This document shows positions 61,601 to 64,000 of a DNA stretch of 64,000 nucleotides, one piece after another; the stretch's first letter is position 1, and every line of letters starts with the position of its first letter. The translations under genes and the position numbers were made by a program. The stretch is from Candidatus Sphingomonas colombiensis. GTDB taxonomy: Bacteria; Pseudomonadota; Alphaproteobacteria; Sphingomonadales; Sphingomonadaceae. The notes below the pieces were generated by a model. The model was given only the letters and a program-made list of their open reading frames with translations, did not search any database and had not been told where the DNA came from. The stretch is taken from positions 2,015,001-2,079,000 of the forward strand of contig CP119315.1 in assembly GCA_029202845.1 (NCBI GenBank), written 5' to 3'.

Positions 61601-63009
61601 AGCTGGGTCAGCTCACCGGCGGCAACGAGATCGCGCAGGTGACCGGCTTCGCGATCGATCACCGCAAGGTCGCGCCCGGAACAATCTTCGGGGCGTTCGA
61701 GGGGCAGCGCGTGAATGGGGAGGATTACATCCCCGCCGCGATTGCCGCCGGCGCGATCGCCGTGGTCGCGCGGCCGGAGGCGGAGGTCGATGGTGCGCTG
61801 CATATCGCCTCCACCAATCCGCGCGCGGCCTTCGCTGCGCTGGCCGCGAAATTCTTCGCGCCGTTCCCCGAGATCGCGGTGGCCGTCACGGGAACCAACG
61901 GCAAGACTTCCACGGTAGAGATGACGCGCCAATTGTGGCGCATGGCGGGGCATCACGCCGCATCGATCGGCACGCTTGGCGTGGCCACCGCCGATGAGCG
62001 CGTGACGACGGGCCTCACCACCCCGGATGTGGTGACATTCCTATCCAATGTGGGCGGGCTGGCGCGCGAGGGCGTGACGCATCTGGCGTTCGAGGCGTCG
62101 AGCCATGGCCTCAGCCAATATCGCACCGAGGGCGTGCCCGTAACGGCGGCTGCCTTCACCAATCTCAGCCGCGATCACCTCGATTATCATGGCGACATGG
62201 CGGCCTATTTCACCGCCAAGCTGCGCCTGTTCGCGGAGGTGCTGGGCGACGACGGCACGGCGGTGGTGTGGGTCGACGACCCGCAGTCCGAGCGGGTGAT
62301 CGATCTCGCCCGTGCGCGGCGCAACGGGCTGATCACGGTGGGCGAACATGGCGATACGCTGCGGCTGGTGTCGCGCGATCCCACGCTGCTGGGGCAGGGG
62401 CTGGTGATCGCCGCCGACGGGCGCGAGTATAAGGTAACGCTGCCGCTGATCGGCGCCTATCAGGCCGCCAACGCCCTTGTCGCGGCAGGGCTGGTGATCG
62501 CGACCGGCGGGGATGTCGCCACAACGATCGCCAATCTCGCGCGGCTTCAGCCGGTTCGCGGGCGGCTGGAGCGCGCCGCGATCGCCGCATCCGGCGCGCC
62601 GATCTATGTCGATTACGCACACACGCCGGATGCGCTGGAAGCGGCGATCGCTGCCCTGCGCCCGCACGTCACCGGGCGGCTGATCCTGGTGTTCGGGGCG
62701 GGCGGTGATCGCGATCATGGCAAGCGTGAACCGATGGGGCAGGTCGCGGAGGCGCAGGCCGATGTGGTGATCGTCACCGACGATAATCCGCGCACCGAAA
62801 ATCCTGCCGCGATCCGCGCGGAGTTGCTGACCGGTGCGCCCGGCGCAATCGAAATCGGCGATCGCCGCGCGGCGATCGCCCATGCGGTCGGTATGGCTGG
62901 CGCGGCCGATATCGTGCTGATCGCCGGCAAGGGGCATGAGCAGGGGCAGATCGTTGGCGATCTCGTCCTGCCGTTTGACGACGTGACTGTCGCAAGGGAG
63001 GTAGCGTGA
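61597..63009 (+). CDS. murE: UDP-MurNAc-L-alanyl-D-glutamate:meso-diaminopimelate ligase
   Basis: 470 aa. P-loop AVTGTNGKTSTVEMTRQLWR, central-domain SSHGLSQYRTEG and NLSRDHLDYHGDM, YVDYAHTPDALEAAI, and DDNPRTENP, the DNPR motif that selects meso-diaminopimelate rather than lysine. It adds the third amino acid of the stem peptide. The ATG overlaps the ftsI stop and AAGGAAG lies upstream. A 43-codon frame overlaps its stop and murF begins 168 bases later. Confidence 0.97.
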   Translation: MKLGQLTGGNEIAQVTGFAIDHRKVAPGTIFGAFEGQRVNGEDYIPAAIAAGAIAVVARPEAEVDGALHIASTNPRAAFAALAAKFFAPFPEIAVAVTGTNGKTSTVEMTRQLWRMAGHHAASIGTLGVATADERVTTGLTTPDVVTFLSNVGGLAREGVTHLAFEASSHGLSQYRTEGVPVTAAAFTNLSRDHLDYHGDMAAYFTAKLRLFAEVLGDDGTAVVWVDDPQSERVIDLARARRNGLITVGEHGDTLRLVSRDPTLLGQGLVIAADGREYKVTLPLIGAYQAANALVAAGLVIATGGDVATTIANLARLQPVRGRLERAAIAASGAPIYVDYAHTPDALEAAIAALRPHVTGRLILVFGAGGDRDHGKREPMGQVAEAQADVVIVTDDNPRTENPAAIRAELLTGAPGAIEIGDRRAAIAHAVGMAGAADIVLIAGKGHEQGQIVGDLVLPFDDVTVAREVA

Positions 63010-63137
63010 AAAGGAAGATCAACATTCCAGCTCGTCCGTTCGCCCAGGCCGATGGCGAGAAACGCCCACGCGAGCGCCAGAAGCTCGGGTTGCGCTATGA
63101 ACTGGTCAGCGGTGAAACGGTGAGCGGGCTGCGTTGA
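63006..63137 (+). CDS. 43-codon basic ORF between murE and murF, uncertain
   Basis: GTG at 63006 overlaps the murE stop (GTGA) and runs 43 codons to TGA 63135-63137. The peptide starts MKRKINIPARPFAQ and is rich in Lys and Arg. The coupling resembles that of other genes in this cluster, but the length is small and no family is recognised. It may be chance coding in GC-rich DNA. Confidence 0.3.
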   Translation: MKRKINIPARPFAQADGEKRPRERQKLGLRYELVSGETVSGLR

Positions 63138-63177
63138 CGCGGTCCGCTCGCCTTTTTCGGGATGCTATGGGCCGGTG

Positions 63178-64000
63178 ATGAGCCTTTGGACCTCCGCTGA
63201 GATTGCGGCCGCCACCAGCGGCCATGCCTCCGCCGACTTTGCGGTTTCCGGTGTCGCGTTCGACAGCCGGGAGATCGGCGCGGGCGATCTGTTCGTCGCT
63301 ATGAAGGGCGCGGAGACCGACGGTCATCGCTTCCTCGACAATGCCTTCGCGCGGGGCGCGGCGGGTGCGCTGGTATCGGAAGATACCGCGCACCCTTACG
63401 TTCGTGTGGCCGATACGTTCGCCGCGCTGGAGGATATGGCGCGTGCGAGCCGGGGGCGGATGGCGGGTGTGGTGATCGGTGTCACCGGATCGGTCGGCAA
63501 GACCTCCACGAAGGAGGCGCTGTTCGCGGCGCTCGATCGTGGCGCACGCGGCGCGGTGCATCGCTCGGTCAAAAGCTACAACAACCATACGGGCGTGCCG
63601 CTGAGCCTTGCACGGATGCCGCGCGAAACGCGCTTCGGCGTGTTCGAGATGGGCATGAGCCATCCCGGCGAACTGGCGCACCTCACCACGCTCGTCCGCC
63701 CGCATATCGCGATGGTCACCGCGATCGCCCCGGCGCATACCGAATTCTTCGCCGACGAAAGCGCGATCGCCGATGCCAAGGGCGAGATCTTCCGCGGGCT
63801 GGAGCCAGGCGGCACCGCGATCGTGCCCTATGACAGCCCGCATCGTGATCGGCTGATCGCGGCCGCTCGCCCGCACGCCGCACGGATCGTCACCTTCGGG
63901 CTGGACAAGGGCGCGGACGTGCATCCGATCGAGACCATGCGGCTGACGACCGGCACTTTCGTCACCGCGAAGGTCGGGGAGCGGGAGCTGAGCTTCACCG
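63178..64000 (+). CDS. murF: UDP-MurNAc-tripeptide:D-Ala-D-Ala ligase, 3' end beyond the window
   Basis: The first 274 codons are present, from ATG 63178 to the window edge. SLWTSAEIAAATSG and VAFDSREIGAGDLFVAM form the N-terminal domain; VVIGVTGSVGKTSTKEALFA is the P-loop; SYNNHTGVPLSLARMP and FEMGMSHPGELAHLT are conserved. It adds D-Ala-D-Ala to the UDP-MurNAc tripeptide. A second reading frame on the other strand here is a shadow. Confidence 0.95.
   Translation, partial: MSLWTSAEIAAATSGHASADFAVSGVAFDSREIGAGDLFVAMKGAETDGHRFLDNAFARGAAGALVSEDTAHPYVRVADTFAALEDMARASRGRMAGVVIGVTGSVGKTSTKEALFAALDRGARGAVHRSVKSYNNHTGVPLSLARMPRETRFGVFEMGMSHPGELAHLTTLVRPHIAMVTAIAPAHTEFFADESAIADAKGEIFRGLEPGGTAIVPYDSPHRDRLIAAARPHAARIVTFGLDKGADVHPIETMRLTTGTFVTAKVGERELSFT

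Overview
The window is high-GC chromosomal DNA from an alphaproteobacterium, most probably a Sphingomonas-like member of the Sphingomonadaceae. The reasons are lig genes for protocatechuate 4,5-cleavage in the order known from Sphingobium SYK-6, a PEPxxWA-type sorting signal, two large TonB-dependent receptors, TrcR, DUF1192, an NDUFA12-like protein and a standard alphaproteobacterial division cluster.

Layout. 1-3057 (+): lignin-aromatic catabolism (ligK end, ligU, ligI, aldo/keto reductase). 3065-13650 (mostly -): queA, cyclophilin, coaD, ispA, xseB, two diguanylate cyclases, an exported protein and clpA. 13741-23714 (+): quinone oxidoreductase, glutathione transferases, a plcP-agt pair for phosphate-sparing lipid remodelling behind a Pho-box-like array, trcR, assorted hydrolases, then NUDIX, DUF47 and a PiT phosphate transporter. 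23779-27340 (-): TonB receptor plus EF-hand lipoprotein, both with glycine-rich stretches. 27527-36582: pyrD, a low-GC membrane gene bracketed by attC-like motifs, a CoA transferase, membrane proteins, secE-nusG, a TPR-sulfotransferase and an NRAMP-like transporter. 36739-40191: second TonB receptor and a PEP-CTERM protein.

40437-46464 is a decaying integrative element in the 3' end of tRNA-Trp. It has an 18-bp att duplication, paired arm-type repeats, a frameshifted tyrosine integrase, a gene broken into three frames whose pieces carry family-A / T7-like polymerase motifs, an HNH nuclease, a truncated antirepressor, a Cys-rich phage-type protein, and a serine recombinase behind three res-like dyads.

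46630-57463: a GGDEF-EAL protein, fatty acyl-AMP ligase, recX, a double cold-shock protein, DUF192, NDUFA12-like and DUF2155 genes, aat, a ParA-like ATPase, a lipoprotein, a DNA glycosylase and cysK. 57491-64000 (+): the division and cell-wall cluster mraZ-rsmH-ftsL-ftsI-murE-murF with overlapping genes and two arrays of MraZ-box-like repeats; murF runs off the end.

The strongest leads are the broken polymerase-like gene in the tRNA-Trp island, the plcP-agt operon with its candidate Pho box, the in-frame NUDIX-DUF47 arrangement next to the phosphate transporter, and the EF-hand/TonB receptor pair. All family assignments come from reading motifs by eye; no database search was run.
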